In this document: positions 1 through 8,772 of the stretch, piece after piece | Layout of the letters: each line of letters starts with the position of its first letter | Position numbering within the stretch: position 1 is the first letter of the stretch | Assembly (NCBI GenBank): GCA_964466455.1 | Contig: CAYXNL010000001.1 | Coordinates: 1 to 64,000, forward strand | Direction of reading: 5' to 3' | DNA from: S010-25 sp964466455 | Lineage (GTDB): Bacteria > Pseudomonadota > Gammaproteobacteria > SZUA-229 | Length of the DNA stretch: 64,000 nucleotides | Notes under the pieces: generated by a model | The model's database searches: none | What the model saw: the letters and a program-made list of their open reading frames with translations, nothing else | Told to the model about the DNA's origin: nothing | Program-made: the position numbers and the translations under genes

Positions 1-2
1 TC

Positions 3-242
3 GGCGTGCTGCCACAAAAAGCCGGTGCAGTGCTCGAAGCCATTCTCTACAAGGGTGAACTGCCGCGCGGCGAAGTCGCCGGCCTTCTTGGTACTGGCGA
101 CCGACAGGCGCGACGCATCGTTGCTGCATTGAGTGAGTGTGGAGTTGTCATATCAACAAGCACCCGCGCCCCCCTGTGCCTTGCCTTTCCGGCCAGACTG
201 GCATCACGCTGGATGCCGGGCTTGTTTCCAGAGAAAGTGTAG
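3..242 (+). CDS. Fic family protein, C-terminal fragment (cut by window edge)
   Basis: The reading frame is open from the left edge, so the beginning of the gene lies outside the window. The 79 visible residues match the C-terminal winged helix-turn-helix tail common in Fic-domain proteins, with the phrases KAGAVLEAILYKGELPRGEV and SRWMPGLFPEK that typically close this family. Fic enzymes transfer AMP or related groups to hydroxyl side chains of target proteins; the catalytic HPFxxGN motif is not in view, so activity cannot be judged. The gene stops about 50 bp before a helicase remnant, in what looks like a decaying accessory region. Family assignment is from memory of the tail motif. Confidence 0.7.
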   Translation, partial: GVLPQKAGAVLEAILYKGELPRGEVAGLLGTGDRQARRIVAALSECGVVISTSTRAPLCLAFPARLASRWMPGLFPEKV

Positions 243-292
243 GGTGTTTTACGAAAGAGAACAGAGTATGCGCGCATTCATGAGCCGTTTGA

Positions 293-1153
293 TTGCATGC
301 TTTCGAGCAGGGTACGGCAGGCACTGATTTTTTTCCTGATATTAAGACGACATTCCCGCCTTATCTCCATCAGCAACAGGCATTTGAACGCTTACGTTCC
401 GATCAGCAGGCTCATTCGACTATTATTGCAATTGGCACAGGCTCTGGTAAAACCGAGTGTTTCCTTTACCCGTTACTAGATCACTGTCAGCGTAATCCCG
501 GTCCGGGCATTAAGACCATTATTATTTACCCGATGAATGCGCTGGCCACAGATCAGGCCAAGCGTTTTGCTGAAACAATTTACGGTGCTGATGCGCTAAA
601 GGACAAAGTTCGTGTCGGTTTATTCGTTGGTGAGGGAGAGCAGTCGCCAAATAAAGTCATGAGTGAACATCATGTCATTACCGATAAAGATACCTTACGA
701 AATAATCCACCGGATATTCTACTGACTAACTACAAGATGCTCGACTATTTATTGATGCGGCCAAAGGATCGGCCACTATGGCAGCACAATGGCACAGAGA
801 CTTTGCGCTATCTGGTGGTGGATGAATTACATACATTTGATGGCGCGCAAGGTACAGACCTGGTCTGTTTGTTACGCCGTCTGAAAGCACGGTTGGATGT
901 GCCCAGGGAGCAACTTGTTTGTATAGGTACATCGGCTACGCTGGGAAGTGGCGATGAAAAAGCCGCACTGGCACAATATGCCATCCAGGTGTTCCAATCA
1001 ACTCATTTGATGAAAACAGTATTATTAGTGAGCACCGAAAAAACATTCAGGACTTTAAGTATAGTATTTAAAAAACGCGATATGATGGTATTACTCAGAG
1101 GAGACCCTGTGCCCGACCAGCTGCCTGATATTAATCAAATGGCATTGCTGTGA
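293..1153 (+). pseudogene. Remnant of a large DruE-like SF2 helicase (defence-type), frameshifted and truncated
   Basis: About 235 residues of a superfamily 2 helicase are readable: PPYLHQQQAF near residue 22, Walker A GTGSGKT at 48-54, IYPMNALATDQA at 78-89, motif II DELH at 177-180 and motif III TSATL at 213-217. The PMNALA signature is typical of very large DUF1998-type helicases such as DruE of Druantia and relatives of DISARM DrmA. Near position 992 the family-like sequence moves to another frame (codons from 994 read SFDENSIISEHR) and meets TAA at 1069-1071. The N-terminal region and the second helicase half plus C-terminal domains, usually over 1000 residues, are missing. An in-frame TGA directly precedes the TTG at 293. 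The open frame to 1153 therefore ends in out-of-frame translation. This is a dead gene; the exact parent family is less certain. Confidence 0.75.
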
Positions 1154-1188
1154 AAGTTAACGGGACAGTAGTTTCACAAGATATTGAT

Positions 1189-1407
1189 TCATGACTTATT
1201 CAAAGTTTCCTTATCTTCCTCAGAGGAAGAGGGCTCTGACGGTTTTTCAGTGGATTGATCCGGTCTGGTCTCTTCATCCATCAGGATTTGATAGGCAGGG
1301 CCTTCAAGGTCATCGAACTGATCCGATTTTACTGACCATATAAAGAGCCAGATAATAATGGCAACAATAATTAAAGCAACGGGAAGTAGTAGATAGATAA
1401 TATTCAT
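1189..1407 (-). CDS. ccoS: cbb3 oxidase assembly protein CcoS
   Basis: A 72-residue single-pass membrane protein with one N-terminal helix (about residues 4-25) followed by the SDQFDDLEGPAYQIL segment that characterises CcoS, then an acidic, Ser/Glu-rich tail. CcoS is needed to insert haem and copper cofactors into cbb3-type cytochrome oxidase in the inner membrane. Its start overlaps the end of ccoI by 4 bp (ATGA), so the two are translationally coupled, which is the usual ccoIS arrangement. The tail is slightly longer than in many homologues. Identification is firm from both sequence and context. Confidence 0.93.
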   Translation of the reverse strand: MNIIYLLLPVALIIVAIIIWLFIWSVKSDQFDDLEGPAYQILMDEETRPDQSTEKPSEPSSSEEDKETLNKS

Positions 1408-3932
1408 AATGAGGTATCCGTTTTAGTGCGGTTGTGTTTGCTCAGGCGTAAATCGCTGGTGGAGCAGTGCATGCGGGTTAGGCGCAGAGCGTTTAATACT
1501 ACCAGCAGGGAGCTAAGTGACATCCCAATAGCGGCCAGCCAGGGAGCAACATAGCCCATGGCGGCAGCCGGTATGGCTAAGGCATTATAAACAATTGCCC
1601 AGATTAGATTCTGGCGGATAATGTTCATGCATTTTCTGGCAATACGGTAACCGCTAAAAATATGTAAGACATGATTGCTTAGTAAAACCATATCTGCTGT
1701 TGCTACAGCGAGTTGTGAGCCTTTCCCCATTGCAATGGAGAGATCAGCGGCTGCCAGCACTGGCGCATCGTTAATCCCGTCACCGGTCATGGCAACAATT
1801 TTTCCCTGCTGCTGAAGGATTTGTAATTGTTGTAGCTTATCCTGTGGTCGCATATTTGCGTGGATATGACGAATGCCCAGGGTATTGGCAATACTCGTTG
1901 TGGTGCCAGAGTCGTCACCACTCATTATATGAATCTGTTTTCCCGCTTTTTGTAGCTGGCTGATCAATGTAGCAGCTTCTGCTCTGAGGTTATCATTAAG
2001 CAGGAAAATGCAATGAAGTCTGGTTTGTGTTGGGGTACTGGCAGTGAGGAAAATAGTAGTGCTGGATTTTTCTTTATATCGTTTAAGAACAGAACTTTCG
2101 ATTTCCTGACAGTGTTGCAGAATAAAATCGGCATTTCCCAGGAACCAGTGATGCTTATTGATATAGCCATTCACGCCACCACCAGGGGTATTCTGCTGAT
2201 GGGTTACAGCAAATGAAGGCGTTGAGCTGGCGTTGACAAGACAGCGTGCAATGGGGTGCTCTGATGCCGATTCCAGTGAGGCCGCAATTTGTAAATAGTC
2301 TGCCCGGGTTAGTTTGCCAACAGGATGAATATCCTTAAGCTGTAGTTTACCTTCGGTTAATGTTCCTGTTTTATCAAAGACAAAATCAGTAACTTTGGCC
2401 AGAGTTTCCAGGGCATGTGTTTTTTTCGGCAGTAAACCAATGCGTGCCAGTTGTCCGCTGGCAGCGGTAATGGCGGCGGGTGTGGCCAGTGATAATGCAC
2501 AGGGACAGGTGACAACCAGTGTGGCAACGGTTATCGCTACCCATGCATCGGGTTGATAAAAATACCAGAAAATTCCGACAAAAGTTGCCAGCATTAGAAT
2601 GATACCGACAAACCAGCTTGCTACGTGATCAGCGATACGGGCGATTTTGGGTTTGTCATTTTGTGCCTGTTCCAGTAGCCGTTGTATAGAAGAAAGAACC
2701 GTATCACCACCGAGTTTGATTACTTCGATAATTAGCGGGCTTTCTGTGTTGGTACTACCACCAATTGCGGTGTCGCCTGCTGATTTGGTAACTGGCATGC
2801 TTTCGCCAGTTAACAGTGCCTCGTTAATACCTGATGTTCCCTGGATAATGACACCATCGGTGGGAATGTGTTCACCTGGTCGAACCAGCAGGCGGTCACC
2901 GATATTGAGTTCGGAAACGGCAACCGATTCCTGTTGCTCAGTGCTTTCGTTATTGTCGGTATGAATCAGACGGGTGGCAATTGACGGGCGTAAATTGAGC
3001 AGAGATTCCGTTGCCTCAGCAGTCCGTTTGCGTGCGGTAAGTTCAAAATAACGTGCGGTTAGCAGAAAAAAGGTAAACATAACGACAGAATCGAAATAGA
3101 CAGCACCAGTGCCGATAATAGTGTGATAGCCACTGGCGATAAAGGCAATGGCAATGCCTAATGAAACCGGTGTATCCATGCCAACATGGTGATTACGTAA
3201 ATCTCGCCAGGCTGCTTTAAAAAAAACATTGGAGGTAAATAGTAGTACGGGAATCGTGAGCAACAGGCTAATCCAGCGGAAACTCTGTTTAAAACCATTA
3301 TTCATACCCCACCAGCCCCCAGCGTACATGGCAACGGCAAAAATCATTATCTGCATACCGAGTACACCGGCCAGTCCAATGCGCTGAAGCTGGCGTTTAC
3401 GCTCTGTTTCAAGCTGTTTCTGTTGCCTGTCGGGGTCAAACGGGTGGGCAAGGTAGCCAATACGGCTGATGGATTCCAGAATTTCACTCAGGCTGATGCG
3501 CTCATTATCCCAACGTATCCGGGCGCGATGGTTGCTGTAATTAATGCTTACATTCAAGACACCGTTAAGTGACTGTAACTGTTTTTCATTCAGCCAGATA
3601 CAGGCTGCACAGACAATACCTTCAAGGATCAGTGCAACGTCACGAATGTCCCGGTCGTTTTGCGGGTCAATTTTATCCGTGACAAAATGTTTTTGTACTT
3701 CCGGGTTATCGTAGGCTTTGAGCTGTTGCAGGAATTCGGGTAATAAAGGTTCTGGTTTCTCCGGTGAGGAAGTACGAAAGCGATAAAAGTTATCCATGCC
3801 ATTACTGATAATTGCATTTGCCACGGCCTCACAACCATGACAGCACATTTGTTGTGGTTGTCCCTGGTATTCGATAAAAATTTTACTGCCTGCAGGAACG
3901 GGCAGTCCGCAATGGAAACAATTTTCAGTCAA
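1404..3932 (-). CDS. ccoI: Copper-exporting P1B-type ATPase for cbb3 oxidase maturation (CcoI/FixI)
   Basis: An 842-residue heavy-metal P-type ATPase. The N-terminus has a Cys-rich metal-binding region (C5, C8 and the CCHGC cluster at 30-34) and an HMA-like domain with a VCAACIW motif near 106-112. Eight predicted membrane helices include the TCPCALSLA ion-site motif, followed by the phosphorylation motif DKTGTLTEG, the SEHPIAR nucleotide-binding segment and the hinge GDGINDAPVLA. CcoI moves copper across the inner membrane to supply the CuB centre of cbb3 oxidase rather than for detoxification. It is transcribed away from fnr and overlaps ccoS by 4 bp. Length and motifs match intact family members. 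Confidence 0.94.
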   Translation of the reverse strand: MTENCFHCGLPVPAGSKIFIEYQGQPQQMCCHGCEAVANAIISNGMDNFYRFRTSSPEKPEPLLPEFLQQLKAYDNPEVQKHFVTDKIDPQNDRDIRDVALILEGIVCAACIWLNEKQLQSLNGVLNVSINYSNHRARIRWDNERISLSEILESISRIGYLAHPFDPDRQQKQLETERKRQLQRIGLAGVLGMQIMIFAVAMYAGGWWGMNNGFKQSFRWISLLLTIPVLLFTSNVFFKAAWRDLRNHHVGMDTPVSLGIAIAFIASGYHTIIGTGAVYFDSVVMFTFFLLTARYFELTARKRTAEATESLLNLRPSIATRLIHTDNNESTEQQESVAVSELNIGDRLLVRPGEHIPTDGVIIQGTSGINEALLTGESMPVTKSAGDTAIGGSTNTESPLIIEVIKLGGDTVLSSIQRLLEQAQNDKPKIARIADHVASWFVGIILMLATFVGIFWYFYQPDAWVAITVATLVVTCPCALSLATPAAITAASGQLARIGLLPKKTHALETLAKVTDFVFDKTGTLTEGKLQLKDIHPVGKLTRADYLQIAASLESASEHPIARCLVNASSTPSFAVTHQQNTPGGGVNGYINKHHWFLGNADFILQHCQEIESSVLKRYKEKSSTTIFLTASTPTQTRLHCIFLLNDNLRAEAATLISQLQKAGKQIHIMSGDDSGTTTSIANTLGIRHIHANMRPQDKLQQLQILQQQGKIVAMTGDGINDAPVLAAADLSIAMGKGSQLAVATADMVLLSNHVLHIFSGYRIARKCMNIIRQNLIWAIVYNALAIPAAAMGYVAPWLAAIGMSLSSLLVVLNALRLTRMHCSTSDLRLSKHNRTKTDTSL

Positions 3933-3985
3933 TGGATTCTCGGTACCCTGATGAAACTTTGAATAAAGTCGTGGTGAACAGGTTT

Positions 3986-3999
3986 TTGATTACAATGCA
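3986..3999. promoter_or_regulatory. Weak FNR-like box between ccoI and fnr
   Basis: TTGATTACAATGCA matches the FNR consensus TTGAT-N4-ATCAA at 8 of 10 fixed bases. It lies 54 bp upstream of the ccoI start. No -10 element sits at the exact class II distance towards ccoI. A perfect TATAAT (4020-4025) lies on the plus strand with the box centred near -39.5 of the implied start. The rest of the 388-bp gap (3933-4320) is AT-rich and holds only the fnr promoter described separately. Confidence 0.25.
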
Positions 4000-4213
4000 C
4001 ACAATAAAAAGGCTTATCATATAATGATCAGCTTTGTAATAGTAGGTTATCTCATGGTTTTGCGGTAAAAACAACATATTCAGATGGTAGGGTACAATGA
4101 AATAAGGTGGTAATCTATGCGGCCATTTTCTGATATAAGCAAAAAAACAGACAAGAGTAATATATCCTTTAAAATCTTTTAAAGTGAAAATTTTGTAATT
4201 ATTTAAAATTTTC

Positions 4214-4242
4214 TTGTATTCTGTTTTTATATTCTATATAAG
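4214..4242 (+). promoter_or_regulatory. Predicted sigma-70 promoter of fnr
   Basis: TTGTAT (4214-4219) and TATAAG (4237-4242) are separated by exactly 17 bp. Transcription would start near 4249, giving a 5' leader of about 72 nt. That leader contains an inverted repeat, GGCAGG (4255-4260) with CCTGCC (4274-4279), and no clear Shine-Dalgarno before the ATG at 4321. Confidence 0.5.
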
Positions 4243-4320
4243 TATACATAAGGGGGCAGGTAACGATGCATTGCCTGCCAACTCTTTATTAGCCTTCTTT
4301 AATATAACGTAAAATCCATT

Positions 4321-5076
4321 ATGAGCGAGCTTGCACACATTAATTTTGAACAGCTAAAGATATCTTGCGAAAATTGCAAGTTACGTGAGTTATGTTTTCC
4401 GCATGGCATGACAGAAAAGGACATGAAGGAACTTGACAACATTGTAGACCGGCGTAATCCATTACATAAAAGCGGGGTGCTGTATCGTGATGGAGCGGCA
4501 GCACAGGCCATTTATGCTGTTCATTCGGGTAGTATAAAAACCCTGATGGAAAGTGTTAATGGCGATGAGCAGATAGTAGGCTTTCATCTGGCCGGCGACA
4601 TTATTGGGCTGGATGGCTTTAATAATGGAGATCATTCCTGTACGGCGATTGCACTGGAGACCACCAGTGTGTGTGTGATTCCACTAAATAAGCTGGAAGA
4701 GTTGTGCCATACCCTGCCGGGTTTGCAGAAACAGATGCGACGGGTGATGGGCAAGGAAGTTGCAGCAGAGCATAAGATGTTGTTAATGCTGGGTAAGATG
4801 ACTGCAGAGGAACGTCTTGCCTCATTTTTGCTCAGTTTTTCCAAACGTATGGAAGAGCGACACTGGAAGGCGTATGAATTTGTATTGAGTATGGCCAGAC
4901 AGGATATAGCTAACTACCTCGGGCTGGCCGTTGAAACCGTCAGTCGTCTGTTTGCGCATTATCAGGATGAAGGGTTAATCAATGTTGACCGCCGCCGTAT
5001 CAGTATCCTCGATATAGATGGTCTGAAACGACTGGTTGGAGACAGTGAGGCGGGAAAGGTTGTGGGAATGAAATAA
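4321..5076 (+). CDS. fnr: FNR-type oxygen-sensing transcription regulator
   Basis: A 251-residue CRP/FNR-family regulator. An N-terminal Cys cluster at C16, C19 and C25 (CENCKLRELC) and a fourth Cys at C118 in the VCVIP segment match the ligands of the oxygen-labile [4Fe-4S] cluster of E. coli FNR and Pseudomonas Anr. A cNMP-like beta-barrel spans about 30-150. The C-terminal winged helix contains the recognition helix with ETVSRLF, the E-xx-SR pattern that reads TTGAT half-sites. When oxygen is low the clustered dimer activates respiration and anaerobic genes. It lies between ccoI and hemN and is convergent with hemN, so it probably controls the surrounding cco locus. Matching boxes are seen at 6748-6761 and 58536-58549. 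Confidence 0.95.
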   Translation: MSELAHINFEQLKISCENCKLRELCFPHGMTEKDMKELDNIVDRRNPLHKSGVLYRDGAAAQAIYAVHSGSIKTLMESVNGDEQIVGFHLAGDIIGLDGFNNGDHSCTAIALETTSVCVIPLNKLEELCHTLPGLQKQMRRVMGKEVAAEHKMLLMLGKMTAEERLASFLLSFSKRMEERHWKAYEFVLSMARQDIANYLGLAVETVSRLFAHYQDEGLINVDRRRISILDIDGLKRLVGDSEAGKVVGMK

Positions 5077-5103
5077 CTCCCTGCTCTTAAACTATCCTGA
5101 TTT

Positions 5104-6492
5104 TTAAATTACCCTGGAATAAGCAAGCTGTACTTTCTCTTTATGTAGATAACGATCAAACTGCATACACACCGAGCGGGTCAGCAAACGACCTTTGGGT
5201 GTGATGATGATCGTCTGGCTGTCCATGGTGATCAGACCGTCATCAACCATTTCTTTTAGTTTAGGTAGTGCTTCTTTGAAGTAAGTTGCAAATTGAACGC
5301 CCCATTTGCTTTCAATTTTTTCAATATCCAGTTTGTTATGGCACATAAGCTGATTAATAATTTCCCGACGCAGGACATCATCAGATTCCAGTTCGATACC
5401 ACGAAACACAGTAAGGTGGTTGTCATTGAGTCGCTTTTCGTATTCATCTGTTGTGCGGACATTCTGACAGTAATTGTCTCCAACACGACTGATAGCGGTA
5501 ATACCCATAGCGATGATATCGCAATTAGAGTGAGTGGAATATCCCTGGAAGTTACGGTGCAGCGTACCATTTTGCTGGGCTTTTACCAGATCATCACTAG
5601 CTTTGGCGAAGTGGTCCATACCAATATAGACGTAACCCGCCTGTTGTAATTTTTCAATTGTACGCTGCAATATGGCGAGCTTCTGCTCTGGGGTGGGTAG
5701 TGCGCTTGCATCAATACGGCGTTGTGGTTTAAACATTTGCGGCATATGTGCATAGTTATAAACCGCCATACGGTCAGGGTTGGCTGCGATGGCCTCGTCC
5801 AGAGTATGTTCAAAACTTTCTGGTGTCTGCTCAGGCAGGCCGTACATTAAATCAATATTAATGGATTCAAAATGGTGGTCGCGTGCAGCGTTAATCGACT
5901 GCATAATCTGTTCTGTGGTATGAATACGGTTGACCGCCCGCTGCACCTTTTTATCAAAATCCTGTACACCGAAACTGATACGGTTAAAGCCGAGTTCATG
6001 CAGGTGTTTAATTCGCTTCTCATCTACAGTGCGAGGATCAACTTCAATACTAAATTCCCCCCCGTCCGTCTGAATATGGAAGTTTTTATAGATGCTATTT
6101 GTAATTTCAGCAATTTCATCATCACTGAGAAAAGTTGGTGTGCCACCGCCCCAATGGATTTGAATCACTTTTCGATCATCAGCAAATAACTGCCCCTGCA
6201 TATTAATTTCTTTTTTGAGTAGCTTGATATAGGGGATGGCTTTACTGCGATCTCGGGTAACAATTTTACTGCAGCCACAGTAATAACAGATAGTGTCACA
6301 AAAGGGGATGTGTAAATACAGGGACAGGGTAGAGGGAATTGGATCTTCGTTACTTTCAGTTACCCACCCTTTATAGTCAACATCGTTATAGCTGGTGTCG
6401 AACTGTTTCGCAGTCGGGTAGGAGGTGTATCGTGGTCCGGCATAGTCATAACGCTGGATAAGTTCTTTATTAAACAGGATCTTACTGCTCAT
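5104..6492 (-). CDS. hemN: Oxygen-independent coproporphyrinogen III oxidase
   Basis: A 462-residue radical SAM enzyme that decarboxylates coproporphyrinogen III to protoporphyrinogen IX without oxygen in the haem pathway. The CxxxCxxC cluster motif is C65-C69-C72 (FCDTICYYCGC), with the extra Cys at 74 seen in true HemN. HWGGGTPTFL and the N-terminal YTSYPTA segment also mark genuine HemN rather than HemW. It converges with fnr (27 bp between stops). Its upstream region carries a well-placed FNR-like box (6748-6761) with a CATAAT -10 element at the class II distance, so expression should rise under oxygen limitation, in step with the haem demand of cbb3 oxidase. Confidence 0.95.
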   Translation of the reverse strand: MSSKILFNKELIQRYDYAGPRYTSYPTAKQFDTSYNDVDYKGWVTESNEDPIPSTLSLYLHIPFCDTICYYCGCSKIVTRDRSKAIPYIKLLKKEINMQGQLFADDRKVIQIHWGGGTPTFLSDDEIAEITNSIYKNFHIQTDGGEFSIEVDPRTVDEKRIKHLHELGFNRISFGVQDFDKKVQRAVNRIHTTEQIMQSINAARDHHFESINIDLMYGLPEQTPESFEHTLDEAIAANPDRMAVYNYAHMPQMFKPQRRIDASALPTPEQKLAILQRTIEKLQQAGYVYIGMDHFAKASDDLVKAQQNGTLHRNFQGYSTHSNCDIIAMGITAISRVGDNYCQNVRTTDEYEKRLNDNHLTVFRGIELESDDVLRREIINQLMCHNKLDIEKIESKWGVQFATYFKEALPKLKEMVDDGLITMDSQTIIITPKGRLLTRSVCMQFDRYLHKEKVQLAYSRVI

Positions 6493-6747
6493 GTTATGGC
6501 TCTACCTTATTCATAGTAAATAGCAACAGCTGTCTTACCGCTGTTAAACAGGGTTACAAAGATTACTGGCTAGTGAGCCAGAGGGTAATGATATGGATCA
6601 ATATTTATAAAAAAAGTTATTTGTATATTGATTACGCTGCACGTGATCTCGGTTTTTTTGTATTAACTTTCTCGTTGGCAATCGTAATCAATATTTGTCT
6701 CTGTGTAAATAGCAATGACATTATGTCAGGTTTACTGGCAGTTTGCT

Positions 6748-6761
6748 TTGACCTATATCAT
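6748..6761. promoter_or_regulatory. FNR-like box in the hemN-ccoN intergenic region, class II spacing in both directions
   Basis: TTGACCTATATCAT matches TTGAT-N4-ATCAA at 8 of 10 positions. Counting a class II site centred at -41.5 on the minus strand (towards hemN) places -12 to -7 at 6725-6720, which reads CATAAT (5/6 of consensus). On the plus strand (towards ccoN) the same rule gives 6784-6789, TACATT (4/6). The box can thus serve divergent FNR-activated promoters. The remainder of 6493-7289 is AT-rich and holds the small ORF at 6932-7084 and a short hairpin (7096-7112), but no other supported gene. Confidence 0.65.
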
Positions 6762-6931
6762 GTAAATATCCGGTGCTTTTTTGTACATTTCTACATAATT
6801 GCAGTTTAATGACTTTTTTTATTCATAAAAGTTTCCGGTAAGTAGCGAAATAAGGTGCTGTATTTTAGCGTATAAATACCTGGTTTGGGCATAAAGCGGC
6901 AATAATTTGCCGAGATCAATAAAGGAATTTT

Positions 6932-7084
6932 ATGGCCAGGCTATTGATTTTTACTGTAGTTTCTGTTTATTTGTTAAATGGCCTTACGTGTTTGACGGTG
7001 GGTGTAATTATTTTACAAGTTTATGAATTTTTTTCCGGGAGCTATCTGCGATTACATTGGTATCCATTTAATATTAAGAGCTGA
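6932..7084 (+). CDS. Possible 50-residue membrane microprotein upstream of ccoN
   Basis: An ATG preceded by an AAGGA Shine-Dalgarno (6922-6926, 5 bp spacing) opens 50 codons. The product has one hydrophobic helix at about residues 4-30 and a short basic/aromatic tail ending in NIKS. It lies between the FNR-like box and ccoN, on the same strand, so it may be the first cistron of the cco transcript or a leader ORF. Small single-pass subunits such as CcoM/CcoH-like proteins are known for cbb3 oxidases, but no family was recognised here. It ends 205 bp before ccoN. It could be chance in AT-rich DNA, since hydrophobic codons are common there. Confidence 0.35.
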   Translation: MARLLIFTVVSVYLLNGLTCLTVGVIILQVYEFFSGSYLRLHWYPFNIKS

Positions 7085-7289
7085 AAGTGAAAAAACTGGC
7101 AAGAAATGCCAGGTAAAGTACCGAAAAATTCAGAATACAGTGAAAAATGGCGTACATGTAACAAAATTTAACAAAAAAGTGAGGATGATGGATTGATATC
7201 ATCACTATATATCAATAAACTAGCCATAAATTTTTATACATAAACTAAGACTATAACCAAAACTATTTTGTTAACACGGAAAATTTACG

Positions 7290-8732
7290 ATGAGTGACCA
7301 AACGATGATAAATGCTGACGAGGTCTATAACTACCGCGTTGTTCGAAAGTTTGCCATTATGACTATTGTGCTGGGCATAGTCGCTATGATGGTGGGTGTG
7401 CTAATTGCATCACAATTAGCCTGGCCGGTAATGAATTTTAATACTCCCTGGCTCACTTATGGGCGTTTGCGGCCTCTGCATACAAATGCTGCTATTTTTG
7501 GTTTTGGCGGCTGTGCATTGTTTGCAACCTCGTATTATGTGGTGCAGCGAACCAGTCGTGCCCGCCTGTTTGCACCAGCGTTGGCAGAGTTTACTTTCTG
7601 GGGCTGGATGCTAATCATGCTGCTGGCGGTGATCACGTTGCCAATGGGGTACACCACATCAAAAGAATATGCTGAACTGGAATGGCCAATTGATATATTA
7701 ATTACCATTGTCTGGTTGTCATATGCCGTTGTTTTCTTTGGCACAATAGCTAAACGTCGGGTAAAGCATATTTATGTTGCAAACTGGTTTTTCGGCGCAT
7801 TTATTATTACCGTGGCACTCCTGCATGTGGTGAATAGTGCAGAAATTCCGGTTAGTTTAACCAAGTCCTATTCCGTTTACGCAGGTGTTCAGGATGCAAT
7901 GGTGGAATGGTGGTATGGGCATAATGCGGTGGGCTTTTTTCTGACTGCCGGTTTCCTCGGTATGATGTATTACTTTGTCCCCAAGCAGGCGGAACGTCCC
8001 GTTTATTCATATCGACTTTCGGTTGTTCACTTCTGGGCATTGGCCTTCACCTATATTTGGGCCGGTCCGCACCATTTACTTTACACCGCATTGCCTGACT
8101 GGACGCAATCGTTAGGCACGGCATTTTCTATCATTCTGCTTGCCCCATCGTGGGGCGGTATGATTAACGGTATCATGACCCTGTCGGGTGCGTGGGAGAA
8201 ATTGCGGGATGATCCGATTCTTAAATTTTTGATTGTATCTATTTCTTTCTACGGCATGGCGACCTTTGAAGGGCCGATGATGGCGATTAAAACGGTAAAC
8301 GCGCTATCACATTATACCGACTGGACAATTGGTCACGTGCATTCAGGTACGTTAGGCTGGGTGGGAATGATTACCATTGGGTCAATGTATTATCTGATTC
8401 CAAAACTATTTGGTACCAAAATATACAGTAAAAAACTGATTGAAACCCATTTCTGGATAGCAACGGTTGGTATCGTACTGTATATAACTTCAATGTGGAT
8501 TTCAGGTGTTATGGAAGGTTTGATGTGGCGAGCAACAAACAGCGATGGTACGCTGACATACAGCTTTGTTGAGGCTGTTCAGGCAACACACCCGTTTTAT
8601 ATTGTACGACTTAGTGGTGGAATACTGTACCTGTCAGGCATGTTTATAATGGCTTATAACGTATTTAAGACCATTGCCGCAGGGAAAGCAGTGGATGATG
8701 CGCCCATTCCAGAACTGGCTATGGCTCATTAG
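7290..8732 (+). CDS. ccoN: cbb3-type cytochrome c oxidase subunit I (CcoN)
   Basis: The 480-residue catalytic subunit of the high-affinity terminal oxidase, in the inner membrane. About 12 membrane helices are predicted. Haem and CuB ligand regions are visible: LRPLHTNAAIFGF near residue 60 (low-spin haem His), WWYGHNAVGFF near 208 and GPHHLLYT near 257 (CuB), and the helix with IGHVHSGTLGW near 345 (haem b3/b ligands). It reduces oxygen to water and conserves energy by proton pumping. GGAAA 8 bp upstream of the ATG serves as ribosome site. It heads ccoNOQPGH and lies downstream of the FNR-like box at 6748. Confidence 0.97.
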   Translation: MSDQTMINADEVYNYRVVRKFAIMTIVLGIVAMMVGVLIASQLAWPVMNFNTPWLTYGRLRPLHTNAAIFGFGGCALFATSYYVVQRTSRARLFAPALAEFTFWGWMLIMLLAVITLPMGYTTSKEYAELEWPIDILITIVWLSYAVVFFGTIAKRRVKHIYVANWFFGAFIITVALLHVVNSAEIPVSLTKSYSVYAGVQDAMVEWWYGHNAVGFFLTAGFLGMMYYFVPKQAERPVYSYRLSVVHFWALAFTYIWAGPHHLLYTALPDWTQSLGTAFSIILLAPSWGGMINGIMTLSGAWEKLRDDPILKFLIVSISFYGMATFEGPMMAIKTVNALSHYTDWTIGHVHSGTLGWVGMITIGSMYYLIPKLFGTKIYSKKLIETHFWIATVGIVLYITSMWISGVMEGLMWRATNSDGTLTYSFVEAVQATHPFYIVRLSGGILYLSGMFIMAYNVFKTIAAGKAVDDAPIPELAMAH

Positions 8733-8772
8733 TCATTGATCACCATAATTGAATTATACGGGAGATAAATAT

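Noticed and set aside
1072..1153. Helicase C-terminal sequence in the last 27 codons of the open frame
   Set aside because: The text does not resemble any helicase segment and follows an internal frame change, so it is out-of-frame translation, not coding sequence.
6573..6809. 78-codon frame in the hemN-ccoN intergenic region
   Set aside because: No ribosome site, a poor hydrophobic composition typical of AT-rich DNA, and it would overlap the FNR-like box and both predicted -10 elements.
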